NCBI GenBank assembly: GCA_958366985.1
Contig: CATXDC010000003.1
Span: 124,001-188,000 of the forward strand
Reading direction: 5' to 3'
Source: an uncultured Oscillospiraceae bacterium
GTDB taxonomy: Bacteria; Bacillota; Clostridia; Oscillospirales; Acutalibacteraceae
Length of the DNA: 64,000 nucleotides
Positions 17,296 through 24,809 of the stretch are shown piece by piece. How positions within the stretch are numbered: the stretch's first letter is position 1; each line of letters opens with the position of its first letter. The notes below the pieces were generated by a model. That model was given only the letters and a program-made list of their open reading frames with translations. It was not told the DNA's origin and ran no database searches. The position numbers were made by a program, and so were the translations under genes.

Positions 17296-17300
17296 TATTA

Positions 17301-17316
17301 AAGCGGAAAACCGCTT
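17301..17316 (-). terminator. Short hairpin after the sigma-factor gene
   Basis: AAGCGG and CCGCTT pair around four bases in the gap between the sigma-factor gene and the tRNA-like element. The T-tail is poor, so it may be only a partial terminator or processing site. Confidence 0.35.
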
Positions 17317-17354
17317 ATTTGTCCGTTTGAATAAACTAAAGGCATAAAACCTTT

Positions 17355-17945
17355 TTACATTAAGAATTTCAGCTTACGCCTTACTCGCTGCAATGCGTTG
17401 TCAACCGATTTTGCGGTGGAATCAAGCTGCACGGCTATTTCATCATAAGAATGACCGTTAAGATAAAGCATTAAAACCTTGTGCTCGAAAGGGGAAAGCA
17501 GTTTTAAAAGAGCGGCCTGAATAGTTTCAACCGCTTCATTGTCAAGCACAACCTCTTCCGGGTTAAGGTGAGGCTCTGACAAGGGCAACTCTTCATCTTC
17601 AAGTGAAACGAACTGATTTTCAGGTATGCGTTTTTTCCCGGCTGCACCTCTTATTGCAGAGGTTATTCTGTTGCCGATACATACGGAAGCATATGTTTTA
17701 AAGGAGGCTTCACGGGACGGATCAAAGGTTTTGGTTGCTGACAGTAAACCGAGCATACCTTCCTGAAAAAGGTCATCGTGACCCGGCCAGCAGTCTTTGT
17801 AAAGTGAAACCTTATTTTTAACAACCGGAATGAGTCTTGCAATTAATACAGAAACTGCATCAGCGTCGCCGTCTTTGGCTAAGCCTGCAAGAACTTCATC
17901 GGAATAAATTTCTTCGTTGGTGTAGTCGGGTGAATTTCTACCCAA
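17355..17945 (-). CDS. Sigma-70 family RNA polymerase sigma factor, SigH-like
   Basis: A 196-residue sigma factor with region 2 (DLFQEGMLGLLSATKTFDPSREASFKTYASVCIGNRI, where it binds core polymerase and melts the -10) and region 4 (LSPFEHKVLMLYLNGHSYDEIAVQLDSTAKSVDNALQRVRRKL). The layout and the LFQEG helix resemble SigH of Bacillus and Clostridia, which directs early sporulation genes. TTG at 17945 is eight bases after GGAGG; a GTG at 17954 overlaps that site. No anti-sigma gene is adjacent, consistent with SigH rather than an ECF factor. A small zinc-ribbon gene follows. Confidence 0.85.
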   Translation of the reverse strand: MGRNSPDYTNEEIYSDEVLAGLAKDGDADAVSVLIARLIPVVKNKVSLYKDCWPGHDDLFQEGMLGLLSATKTFDPSREASFKTYASVCIGNRITSAIRGAAGKKRIPENQFVSLEDEELPLSEPHLNPEEVVLDNEAVETIQAALLKLLSPFEHKVLMLYLNGHSYDEIAVQLDSTAKSVDNALQRVRRKLKFLM

Positions 17946-18170
17946 AAACAACACCTCCGGTCCAATATTTCTGCACTTTTATATCATAACTGAAAACATT
18001 TGGTTTGTCAACAGATTTTTTTGTATAGTTTGAATAATTGGAACCTATACATTATTTTACAAAAGCTGATTTGTAATGACAGATTATTTTAGGGAACCCA
18101 GTCGCTTTTTATACTGTCAAACCTTTCAAAAGGAAACTTTTTAAATTTTGAAGCCTATTTATCAGCTGTT

Positions 18171-19415
18171 TTATTTGCAGATTTCCTGCACAGGTGTTCC
18201 GTTTTGACCGTCGTCCCTTGAAGAATAGGGCAGCTCCTCCAAAAGCACAGCACGTTTAAGCATATTGGTGCCGTATTTGCTGCGTATCATGAAAACGCTC
18301 TCTTCAAGATTATCACGTTTCTGAAGCTCCTCAGCTCCTGAATCAAATGAAAGCTGACAGATGCTTCCGGTTTCCGTAAGTGAAGCCGCATATACTCCCA
18401 CAGCCCTTACAGGAGAAACGCCGTTCCAAAGCTCCTTTAAAAGAGTCTTCGCTTCACTATACATTGCAGATGGACTGTTTGTTGGCTGTATGATTTTTTT
18501 CTGCTTTTCGAGAACGGAAAGGTTGTCGTTTTTAATGCTTACCTTTATGCAGTCGGTAAATATACAGTCTCTCTGCATGGAGTAGCAGATTTTTTCACAA
18601 AGGGAAAAGGCAACCCGGCTGACGTCATCCCATGAGGTAAGGCTGTACCGACAGGTAACACTTCTGCCGATACTCTTCGCTTCTGGGGAATCTCTTTCAT
18701 CTACAACGGGAGAATCGTCAAGCCCAAGTGCGGCAAGACGCAAAGCTTCGCCGTTTTTTCCCAAAAGCTCTTTAAGAAGCCCTTCCGGAGCAGTGCCAAT
18801 GTCTCCAATAGTTTCAATACCTATATTGTTTAAAACCTTTATTGTTTTACGTCCTACTCCGATTATGGAGTCGGCAGGAAGATTCCATATTTTCTCTTTG
18901 TAGTTTTCATGGGATATAACCGTCACTGCATCGGGCTTTTTAAGGTCGCTGCCAAGCTTTGCAAATACCTTGTTGAAGCTTACTCCCACTGATGCCGTTA
19001 TTCCAAGTTCGTGTTTTATTCTTCTTCTAATTTTGTGGGCTATCTCTTCTCCGCTTCCGAAAAGCCATTCGCAGCCTGTTACGTCCAGCCAGCACTCATC
19101 GATTCCGAAAGGCTCTATGCGGTCTGTATAGTCACGATATATGTTTTTTGCTCTTTCTGAAAACTCCACATATTTGTCGTAGTGGGGCGGAACAGTTACA
19201 AGATTGGGACATTTCTTTTTAGCCTGCCAAATGGCTTCCGCCGTTTTTACTCCGCATTTTTTTGCCAGCTCGTTTTTGGCAAGGACTATTCCGTGCCGTT
19301 CTTCCTTTGAGCCGCATACTGCAACAGGCACTTTTTTAAGCTCCGGTGCAAAGAAACATTCCACCGATGCGAAAAAGTTGTTAAGGTCGCAGTGGAGTAT
19401 TGTGCGGTCTTTCAT
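18171..19415 (-). CDS. dinB: DNA polymerase IV (Y-family translesion polymerase)
   Basis: A 414-residue lesion-bypass polymerase. Metal-binding Asp10 sits in HCDLNNFFASVE with the aromatic steric gate F15 region, and the second acidic pair D106/E107 in FGIDECWLDVTG. The thumb SVGVSFNKVFAKLGSDLKKPD and helix-hairpin-helix GVGRKTIKVLNNIGIETIGDI follow, and the C-terminal little-finger domain starts near residue 230. ATG at 19415 has AGGTGA upstream; a longer upstream frame has no ribosome site and crosses the promoter. A perfect LexA box overlaps the transcription start, so the gene is SOS-induced. Confidence 0.94.
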   Translation of the reverse strand: MKDRTILHCDLNNFFASVECFFAPELKKVPVAVCGSKEERHGIVLAKNELAKKCGVKTAEAIWQAKKKCPNLVTVPPHYDKYVEFSERAKNIYRDYTDRIEPFGIDECWLDVTGCEWLFGSGEEIAHKIRRRIKHELGITASVGVSFNKVFAKLGSDLKKPDAVTVISHENYKEKIWNLPADSIIGVGRKTIKVLNNIGIETIGDIGTAPEGLLKELLGKNGEALRLAALGLDDSPVVDERDSPEAKSIGRSVTCRYSLTSWDDVSRVAFSLCEKICYSMQRDCIFTDCIKVSIKNDNLSVLEKQKKIIQPTNSPSAMYSEAKTLLKELWNGVSPVRAVGVYAASLTETGSICQLSFDSGAEELQKRDNLEESVFMIRSKYGTNMLKRAVLLEELPYSSRDDGQNGTPVQEICK

Positions 19416-19425
19416 AAAATCACCT

Positions 19426-19439
19426 CGAACATTTGTTCG
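19426..19439 (-). promoter_or_regulatory. LexA (DinR) SOS box at dinB
   Basis: CGAACATTTGTTCG is a perfect match to the Gram-positive LexA/DinR box (CGAAC-N4-GTTCG). It lies between the -10 and the ribosome site of dinB, covering the start of transcription, as expected for repression. Confidence 0.92.
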
Positions 19440-19444
19440 TAAAG

Positions 19445-19473
19445 ATGATATCACATTTTTCATAAAAAGTAAA
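19445..19473 (-). promoter_or_regulatory. dinB promoter
   Basis: Reverse strand: -35 TTTACT (19468-19473), 17-bp spacer, -10 TATCAT (19445-19450). The predicted start falls inside the adjacent LexA box. Confidence 0.7.
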
Positions 19474-19590
19474 CTGTAAATACAGAGGTAAATATAAGAA
19501 AAAAGTTTTTTTATTTTCAAAACAAAAAATTCACTGAAAAATTTGTTTATATTGACGCTCAATATGCAAGCTTTGTAACTGTTTGTTTTA

Positions 19591-19620
19591 TTGACAGTAA
19601 ATATTTTACTGTGCTAAAAT
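19591..19620 (+). promoter_or_regulatory. Promoter with a palindromic operator in its spacer
   Basis: -35 TTGACA (19591-19596) and -10 TAAAAT (19615-19620) are 18 bp apart. The spacer holds a perfect inverted repeat ACAGTAAA-TAT-TTTACTGT (19594-19612), which would let a dimeric repressor block polymerase. It precedes the secreted hydrolase gene with a leader of about 150 bases. The regulator is not known. Confidence 0.65.
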
Positions 19621-19775
19621 CTATATATAGACTGCTGTAAATTTTATCAAGGTGCAAACTTTGATTTAATATGCCAAAGGAAAAGGGTAAGAGATTGCGG
19701 TTTATCCAGGCTGTTTCCGATGTCGCTGCGGAGAGTTTTGCAGCAGTTAAAACGGCGGCGGAACGGAGAGTAAAT

Positions 19776-20588
19776 ATGAAGAAAAAAGTTTTAGCGTTAA
19801 TTTTGTCAGTGGCTTTAATTCTGCCCATGTTTGCCTTTTCGGCATCTGCAGGTTTAGCTGATTCCTATTGTTTTCAGCAGGACAGCTCGGTAGTTTGCGT
19901 TAAGGATACAAACTTCTGGGGTTCAGGCAAAATTATGTTTTATCCCGGTGATGTTGCAGAAAGCGATGAAAAATATCCGGTAATTGTTTGGGCAAACGGT
20001 ACGGGCTGCATCACTCAGCTCTATTTTAATTTGCTTAAAAGCATTGCTGCGGCAGGATATATAGTTGCTGCTGATACATCTGTTATGACTGCCGACGGAA
20101 CTGCTCAAAGTGATACTGTTGATTACATCCTCCAAAAGAACAGTGATCCGTCAAGTGATCTTTACGGCAAGGTGGATACAGAGAATATTGCAGCTGCGGG
20201 ACATTCACAGGGCGGAAGAAGCGCTGTAAATGCGGGAGCAGCCGACAGCAGAATAAAATGTGTTCTTTCGGTTGCAGGTTCCAATTATAAATCAGAGGCC
20301 GAAAAGCTCAGTAAGCCTGTATTTTTCATGACAGGAACTGTGGATTTGATTGTTTTATCCTCAATGTGGGTAAAGCCTGCCTATAATGCAGTAACAGGTT
20401 CGGCTGTTTATGCCTCACTTAAGTGCGGAATACATACAACCTGTATTTTCACTCCCGATAAAATTTCGGCTTATGCAATAGCCTGGTTTGATGCAAACCT
20501 TAAGAACGACGCCGCAGCGAAAGCGGTGTTTGCTCCAGGCGGAGCACTTTCACAGGACAGCAGCTGGAAAGACTTTATGTGCAAATAA
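19776..20588 (+). CDS. Secreted alpha/beta hydrolase
   Basis: A 270-residue protein with a clear signal peptide (MKKKVLALILSVALILP..., probable cleavage after SASA near residue 25). The body has the alpha/beta-hydrolase fold: oxyanion region near VIVWANGTG, nucleophile Ser in GHSQGG, probable Asp in MTGTVD and His in GIHTTC. It resembles poly-ester/chlorophyllase-like lipases of the dienelactone hydrolase group; the substrate is unknown. ATG at 19776 has GGAG; a longer frame from 19671 is rejected because it hides the signal peptide. Controlled by the palindromic promoter at 19591. Confidence 0.88.
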   Translation: MKKKVLALILSVALILPMFAFSASAGLADSYCFQQDSSVVCVKDTNFWGSGKIMFYPGDVAESDEKYPVIVWANGTGCITQLYFNLLKSIAAAGYIVAADTSVMTADGTAQSDTVDYILQKNSDPSSDLYGKVDTENIAAAGHSQGGRSAVNAGAADSRIKCVLSVAGSNYKSEAEKLSKPVFFMTGTVDLIVLSSMWVKPAYNAVTGSAVYASLKCGIHTTCIFTPDKISAYAIAWFDANLKNDAAAKAVFAPGGALSQDSSWKDFMCK

Positions 20589-20604
20589 ACTGAATAGACT
20601 ATTG

Positions 20605-20645
20605 AAACCCGCAGCAGAGAAAATTTTCTGCGGCGGGTTTTCTAT
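20605..20645 (+). terminator. Terminator after the secreted hydrolase
   Basis: AAACCCGC (20605-20612) pairs with GCGGGTTT (20633-20640), with an inner GCAGA/TCTGC stem, and T residues follow. Confidence 0.85.
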
Positions 20646-20656
20646 AATGAATAGTA

Positions 20657-20698
20657 AAATCTCCGCCATGCATTTAATTTGCACGGCGGAGATTTTTG
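20657..20698 (-). terminator. Terminator after yjdF
   Basis: ATCTCCGCC and GGCGGAGAT pair over nine bases with an inner TGCA/TGCA pair; T-rich on the + side, TTTTAC on the - side. It separates the convergent hydrolase and yjdF genes. Confidence 0.75.
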
Positions 20699-20712
20699 CT
20701 GGGAGGAAAACA

Positions 20713-21138
20713 CTATTTAGCGTATCCTCTGTGCTTTGCTTTGCGCTTTTGTTTTTTCAGCTCATAAATACGTTCTTTTTCTTCGTTTCGGAGCTGTTTG
20801 CTTCTCGTTTTTGCCTGCTGTTTTTTCTCATTGTGTAAAAGCGAAAGTGCCTGCTGCGATTTTGTACTTTTCTGAAAAGACTGCTGCTGACGGTTTATTT
20901 CCCGTCGGAGCCTTTTGGGATTAATACGTTTTTCGCAATGTTCTCCGGCTTTTATTGACGGACTGAATTCAAGGCTTGTAAAATTTCGCAGAACGAATTC
21001 ATAAATCTGCGGGTCGGTAGGTTCGGCTCCGAACGTAACCTTGCAGGCACGATAGCGCCCGTTATAGGTTAACTCGAAGATTCCAACCCAGAAAGGCGGC
21101 TCAAACAGTACCGTAAGACTCGAATAAGATTTTTCCAT
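20713..21138 (-). CDS. yjdF: YjdF family protein
   Basis: A 141-residue protein of the YjdF (DUF2992) family. The N-terminal half SSLTVLFEPPFWVGIFELTYNGRYRACKVTFGAEPTDPQIYEFVLRN is highly characteristic, and the C-terminal half is a basic, Gln/Lys/Arg-rich helix (about 75-141) ending in KAKHRGYAK. The molecular function is unknown; in other Firmicutes the gene sits under the yjdF-motif RNA, reported to sense azaaromatic compounds, so a detoxification role is suspected. ATG at 21138 is preceded by AAGGAGG. A long structured leader precedes it here. Confidence 0.92.
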   Translation of the reverse strand: MEKSYSSLTVLFEPPFWVGIFELTYNGRYRACKVTFGAEPTDPQIYEFVLRNFTSLEFSPSIKAGEHCEKRINPKRLRREINRQQQSFQKSTKSQQALSLLHNEKKQQAKTRSKQLRNEEKERIYELKKQKRKAKHRGYAK

Positions 21139-21282
21139 CAATTTTTCCTCCTTAAAAATATCCTGACAGAGAACGGACAACCAAGGAGGCAGGTTACTGA
21201 CAGTAAAATATGAGTTATTCTCTTAAACTCAGAAAATTACTGTGTCCGGACTACCAACCGGACAGTGTTTTTATCTCTGCAA
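21139..21282 (-). ncRNA. Structured leader, probable yjdF-motif riboswitch
   Basis: About 140 bases lie between the predicted transcription start and yjdF. On the reverse strand they hold a hairpin ACTGTCCGG/CCGGAC (21247-21268 area), a second hairpin GAGTT/AACTC, and then CCTCCTT (21183-21189). This last element is perfectly complementary to the Shine-Dalgarno AAGGAGG (21147-21153). A ligand-dependent release of the ribosome site is therefore plausible. The identification as a yjdF motif rests on gene context and this architecture, not on a covariance search. Confidence 0.75.
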
Positions 21283-21286
21283 AATC

Positions 21287-21314
21287 ATTGTAACGCAATA
21301 AAATATAAGGTCAA
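21287..21314 (-). promoter_or_regulatory. Promoter of yjdF
   Basis: Reverse strand: -35 TTGACC (21309-21314), 16-bp spacer, -10 TACAAT (21287-21292). It is back to back with the arsR promoter. Confidence 0.7.
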
Positions 21315-21345
21315 GAAAATTTTTTATTTTTCTTTGCAACATCTA

Positions 21346-21373
21346 TTGACAAAAGCATAACATGTAATATAAT
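21346..21373 (+). promoter_or_regulatory. Promoter of the arsR/zinc exporter operon
   Basis: Perfect -35 TTGACA (21346-21351) and -10 TATAAT (21368-21373), 16 bp apart. A metal-responsive operator follows directly. Confidence 0.85.
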
Positions 21374-21383
21374 AGACTTGAAC

Positions 21384-21403
21384 ATATGAATAAGTGTTCA
21401 TAT
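21384..21403 (+). promoter_or_regulatory. ArsR/CzrA-type operator
   Basis: ATATGAA-N6-TTCATAT is a perfect 7-6-7 inverted repeat just downstream of the -10. It closely resembles the operator shared by zinc-sensing ArsR-family repressors and precedes an ArsR gene with matching metal ligands. Confidence 0.85.
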
Positions 21404-21429
21404 ATCGAAATGAAGCGGAGGTTTTACTT

Positions 21430-21789
21430 TTGGCAAGCGTTGAAAAGATAGAAAAAGAGATGCAGAATACCGATGGTAAAAAGACTATGCCTGATATAGA
21501 AGTGCTGTATGATTTATCCGAGCTTTTTAAAGTTTTCGGGGACAGCACAAGAATAAGCATTTTAAGTGCTCTTCTTGAAGATGAGATGTGTGTGCGTGAT
21601 ATAGCGGAGCTTCTGGGAATGGGTCAAAGCGCAATATCCCATCAGCTGAGGATACTTCGCTCTGCGGGACTTGTAAGGCCTCGCCGTCACGGAAAAATAG
21701 TTTGCTATTCTTTGGACGATGAACATGTAAGTTTGATTTTCAATGCGGGACTTGAACATATACGTCATAAGAGAGGTGAGAAACGGTGA
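21430..21789 (+). CDS. ArsR/SmtB-family metal-sensing repressor, CzrA-like
   Basis: A 119-residue winged-helix repressor. The DNA-reading helix is within MGQSAISHQLRILRSAGLV. The alpha-5 metal site is complete: Asp97, His99, His110 and His113 follow the D-x-H-x10-H-x2-H spacing of CzrA, pointing to Zn(II)/Co(II) sensing. The alpha-3 site keeps only one Cys (EMCVRD), unlike cadmium sensor CadC. Start is TTG at 21430 with GGAGG nine bases upstream. The stop overlaps the exporter start by four bases. It should repress its own operon through the palindrome at 21384 and release it on metal binding. Confidence 0.92.
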   Translation: MASVEKIEKEMQNTDGKKTMPDIEVLYDLSELFKVFGDSTRISILSALLEDEMCVRDIAELLGMGQSAISHQLRILRSAGLVRPRRHGKIVCYSLDDEHVSLIFNAGLEHIRHKRGEKR

Positions 21790-23948
21790 AAAAATATAAA
21801 TATAAAGTATCCGGTCTTGACTGTGCAGCCTGTGCGGCAGGTGTTGAAAGGAAAATATCCGAACTGGAAGGGCTTCATAATGTAAGCCTTAATTTTACCA
21901 GTGAAACTCTCACCTTTGAAGCTGATGATTCTTTGGAGAATCCTTTGGAAAAAGTGGAGGCTATTATAAAAAAATCAGGTCATGCCTGTGAAATTTCTCC
22001 TGCTGTTAAAGGCAGTGAAAAGAAGCATTCTTCCGAATGTTCACATGACCATGATCATGAACACAGCCATGAACACAGTCACGAGCATAGCCACGAACAT
22101 GGTTCAGGTGATATAAAAAAATCTCTTATACTTATCTGTATTTCCGCTGTGTTTCTTGTACTTGGATTCATGCCGTTTTTTGAAGGTACAGTATCAAATG
22201 TCCTTCTTGTAATTTCTGCTGCTGTTTGCGGCTTTCCTGTGCTTATAGAGGCTTTCCACAGCCTTATGGCAAAGAGAGCCGATGAGAATCTTCTTGTGGC
22301 AATTGCGGTTATTGCAGCATTCATAATAGGCGAATATAAAGAAGCTGCATCGGTTATTATGTTTTTCAGCGTAGGCGAGCTTCTGGAAGATTATGCAGTT
22401 TCAAGGTCAAGAAGATCAATTGCGGCTCTTTCACAGATACGTCCCGATAAAGCCAATATCCTTTTACCCGGAGGAGAAATCAAAACCGTTTCAGCAGAGG
22501 AAATAAAAATTGGGGATACAATAAAGATTTTACCCTTTGAACGTTTTCCCGTTGACTGTGAAGTTATTGACGGAATTACTCAGGTTGACTGCTCACCTGT
22601 GACGGGAGAAAGTCTGCCTGTTGAAGTAACGGCAGGAAAAACAGTTCTCAGCGGATGCATAAATCAGACTGGTGAGGTTACAGCTAAAGCTGTTGCCACC
22701 AGCGAAAACTCTGCCGCTTCGAGAATAATAGATATGGTTGAATCTGCCGCAAGCAGAAAGGGCAAGGCTGAAAAGACCGTTACAAAGTTAGCTGTCTATT
22801 ATACTCCTACCGTCATAGCACTTGCCGCCGCTCTGGCGCTTCTGCCGCCTCTTTTCGGTATGGGAAGTCTTTCAATGTGGGTTCAGCGCAGCCTTGTTTT
22901 CCTTGTAGCCTCATGTCCCTGTGCTCTTGTACTGTCAGTGCCCTTGGGATTCTTTGCAGGAATAGGCGGAGCTTCAAAAAGAGGTATACTTGTAAAGGGC
23001 GGAACCTTTGTAGAGCTTGTGTCAAAGGCAAAAGCTGTGGTTTTTGATAAAACAGGAACACTTACCTGTGAAGAAAACGAAATTGAAAGTGTTCGCTGTA
23101 CAGAAGGTTTTACTCAGGAAGATGTACTTCGCTATGCTTCGTATGGAGAGCATTTTTCTGTGCATCCTTTGGCGGAATGTGTACGCAGAGCATACACTGA
23201 AATTGATGAAAAGAAGATTTCAGGATTTGAAGAAATCCCCGGAAACGGCACAAAGATAAATCTTGACGGAGAAGAGATAATCTGCGGTAGCAGACGCTTC
23301 CTCGAAAACAGCGGTATAGACACAAGTTCCTTGGGAGAAGCGGGAGCGCAGATTTTCGTCGGAGTTTCCGGAAAAGCCGCAGGAGCAATAAGCATTGAAA
23401 GTAAGCTCCGAGAGGATTCAGCAGAGGCTATAAGACAGCTTAAAGCTCTTGGAATAAAGCGTATAGCAATGCTAACAGGTGACCATGAGGATGCCGCTAA
23501 ATCCGTTGCAGACAGACTTGGTATAGAGGAGTATTATGCGGGACTTCTGCCTGAGGATAAGCTTTCAATTCTCGAAAAGATTAAAAGCGAATCGGGTATT
23601 ACCATATTTGCAGGTGACGGAATAAACGACGCTCCGGTTCTTGCCTGCGCTCATGCAGGAGCGGCAATGGGACTTGGCAGCGATGCAGCTATTGAAGCGG
23701 GAGATTTGGTACTCATGGGAAGTAAGCCTTCCTCAATTGCAACTGCTATATCTCTTTTCAGAAAGACAATGTCCATTGTTCATTTTAACATCTGGTTTGC
23801 ATTGGGTGTTAAAGCCATAGTGCTCATTCTCGGTGCTTTCGGACTTGCGTCAATGTGGATGGCTGTGTTTGCAGATGTGGGAGTTGCCCTTATTGCTATT
23901 GCAAACTCTGCAAGGCTTATAAACGGAAAAACTCCTGAAATAAAGTAA
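21786..23948 (+). CDS. P1B-type metal-exporting ATPase (Zn/Cd/Co type)
   Basis: A 720-residue P-type ATPase that pumps metal out of the cell. An N-terminal HMA domain has Cys13 and Cys16 (GLDCAACAAG), followed by a His-rich metal-binding linker at 81-105 (repeated HEHS units). The membrane core contains the SCPCAL metal-transport motif, SPVTGES actuator, DKTGT phosphorylation site, HPLAE and GDGINDAP. The features match the ZntA/CadA branch rather than copper ATPases. The GTG start overlaps the arsR stop. A zinc-type sensor upstream supports zinc as the main substrate; cadmium, lead or cobalt remain possible. Confidence 0.94.
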   Translation: MKKYKYKVSGLDCAACAAGVERKISELEGLHNVSLNFTSETLTFEADDSLENPLEKVEAIIKKSGHACEISPAVKGSEKKHSSECSHDHDHEHSHEHSHEHSHEHGSGDIKKSLILICISAVFLVLGFMPFFEGTVSNVLLVISAAVCGFPVLIEAFHSLMAKRADENLLVAIAVIAAFIIGEYKEAASVIMFFSVGELLEDYAVSRSRRSIAALSQIRPDKANILLPGGEIKTVSAEEIKIGDTIKILPFERFPVDCEVIDGITQVDCSPVTGESLPVEVTAGKTVLSGCINQTGEVTAKAVATSENSAASRIIDMVESAASRKGKAEKTVTKLAVYYTPTVIALAAALALLPPLFGMGSLSMWVQRSLVFLVASCPCALVLSVPLGFFAGIGGASKRGILVKGGTFVELVSKAKAVVFDKTGTLTCEENEIESVRCTEGFTQEDVLRYASYGEHFSVHPLAECVRRAYTEIDEKKISGFEEIPGNGTKINLDGEEIICGSRRFLENSGIDTSSLGEAGAQIFVGVSGKAAGAISIESKLREDSAEAIRQLKALGIKRIAMLTGDHEDAAKSVADRLGIEEYYAGLLPEDKLSILEKIKSESGITIFAGDGINDAPVLACAHAGAAMGLGSDAAIEAGDLVLMGSKPSSIATAISLFRKTMSIVHFNIWFALGVKAIVLILGAFGLASMWMAVFADVGVALIAIANSARLINGKTPEIK

Positions 23949-23962
23949 TTACAGGAAAGTAA

Positions 23963-23996
23963 AGGTCGCTAAAAGGCGGCCTTTATTTTTATCTCC
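23963..23996 (+). terminator. Terminator after the metal ATPase
   Basis: AAAGGTCGC and GCGGCCTTT pair (one wobble) around TAAAAG, followed by ATTTTTATC. Confidence 0.75.
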
Positions 23997-24025
23997 TTCT
24001 ATATTAAAAGCTTTTGTTTATCCTC

Positions 24026-24054
24026 TTGACTAAGGTCCAAGTCGGTAGTAAAAT
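24026..24054 (+). promoter_or_regulatory. Promoter of the Crp-like/ABC importer operon
   Basis: -35 TTGACT (24026-24031), 17-bp spacer, -10 TAAAAT (24049-24054), upstream of the palindrome at 24064. Confidence 0.7.
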
Positions 24055-24063
24055 AAGGAAAAG

Positions 24064-24079
24064 TGTATCAAATGATACA
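24064..24079 (+). promoter_or_regulatory. Palindromic operator before the Crp-like gene
   Basis: TGTATCA-AA-TGATACA is a perfect 7-2-7 inverted repeat located about 10 bases past the -10, in the size range of Crp/Fnr-family sites. Its position suggests repression, probably autoregulation by the adjacent regulator. Confidence 0.65.
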
Positions 24080-24102
24080 AAATAAGCACAGGAAGTGGAA
24101 AA

Positions 24103-24780
24103 ATGAAAACAGAAAAAGAAATTTTATCCATTGCCCGGCTTATGAAGCAGACACCTTTATTTTTTAAAACCGATGACAGCATTCTTGAAAGAGAAGCGGA
24201 AAAAGCAGAAAAGCTTTGCTTTTCAAAAGGAGATATTATCGCTTCTTCGGGAGAAAATTCCCGTAAGCTTGGTATTATCCTTAAAGGTAGGGCAGAGGTT
24301 ACCAAGGATTCCGGAAGAGTGAAAATGAGCGTGCTTTCAAAAGGCGACATTTTCGGTGCGATTACCCTTTTCGGCAATAATCGGGGATTTCTCACTGATA
24401 TATCCGCTGCCGAAAAATGCGAAGCTGTGTTTTTTTCTCCCGAGAGCATTGAAAGAATACTTTCAGAGGACGGAGAAACCGCACGGTGTTATATCGGATA
24501 TCTTTCCGACAGAATAGGTTTTCTTAACGGAAAGATTGACAGCTACACAGGCACTTCTTCAAGTGCAAAGCTTGCCTGCTGGCTTTTAAAAAATACTCAG
24601 CAGGATGAGGAAATTATTCTCAGTATGACAAAGCTCTGTGGACTTTTAAATATAAGCAGAGCATCAGTCTATCGGGCTTTTGAGGAGCTCGAGAATGCTA
24701 AATGTGTAGTGAAAAACGGTAAGAATATAAAGGTTACAGACCGGGAAAAACTTAAAAGGTATTCTGACGGCACGTTATAA
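24103..24780 (+). CDS. Crp/Fnr-family transcriptional regulator
   Basis: A 225-residue protein with an N-terminal cyclic-nucleotide-binding-like beta roll (about 15-125: FSKGDIIASSGENSRKLGIILKGRAEV ... LSKGDIFGA) and a C-terminal winged helix (about 150-215) with MTKLCGLLNISRASVYRAFEELENAKCV. There is no N-terminal Cys cluster for an iron-sulfur centre and the cAMP-pocket residues are not obvious, so the ligand is unknown. The ABC importer genes start 30 bases downstream, implying one operon and control of uptake by this protein. A palindrome at its promoter suggests autoregulation. Confidence 0.88.
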   Translation: MKTEKEILSIARLMKQTPLFFKTDDSILEREAEKAEKLCFSKGDIIASSGENSRKLGIILKGRAEVTKDSGRVKMSVLSKGDIFGAITLFGNNRGFLTDISAAEKCEAVFFSPESIERILSEDGETARCYIGYLSDRIGFLNGKIDSYTGTSSSAKLACWLLKNTQQDEEIILSMTKLCGLLNISRASVYRAFEELENAKCVVKNGKNIKVTDREKLKRYSDGTL

Positions 24781-24809
24781 TCTGCTTCAAGGAAAAAGGA
24801 GAGATAAAA

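Noticed and set aside
17220..17300. Functional tRNA gene
   Set aside because: Acceptor pairing fails after five bases, no proper anticodon stem and no CCA end.
19621..19775. Possible riboswitch in the secreted-hydrolase leader
   Set aside because: Some hairpin-like pieces but no conserved core of a known class that I could match.
22040..22110. CRISPR-like short repeat
   Set aside because: The repeats are in-frame codons for the His-rich linker of the metal ATPase, without spacers.
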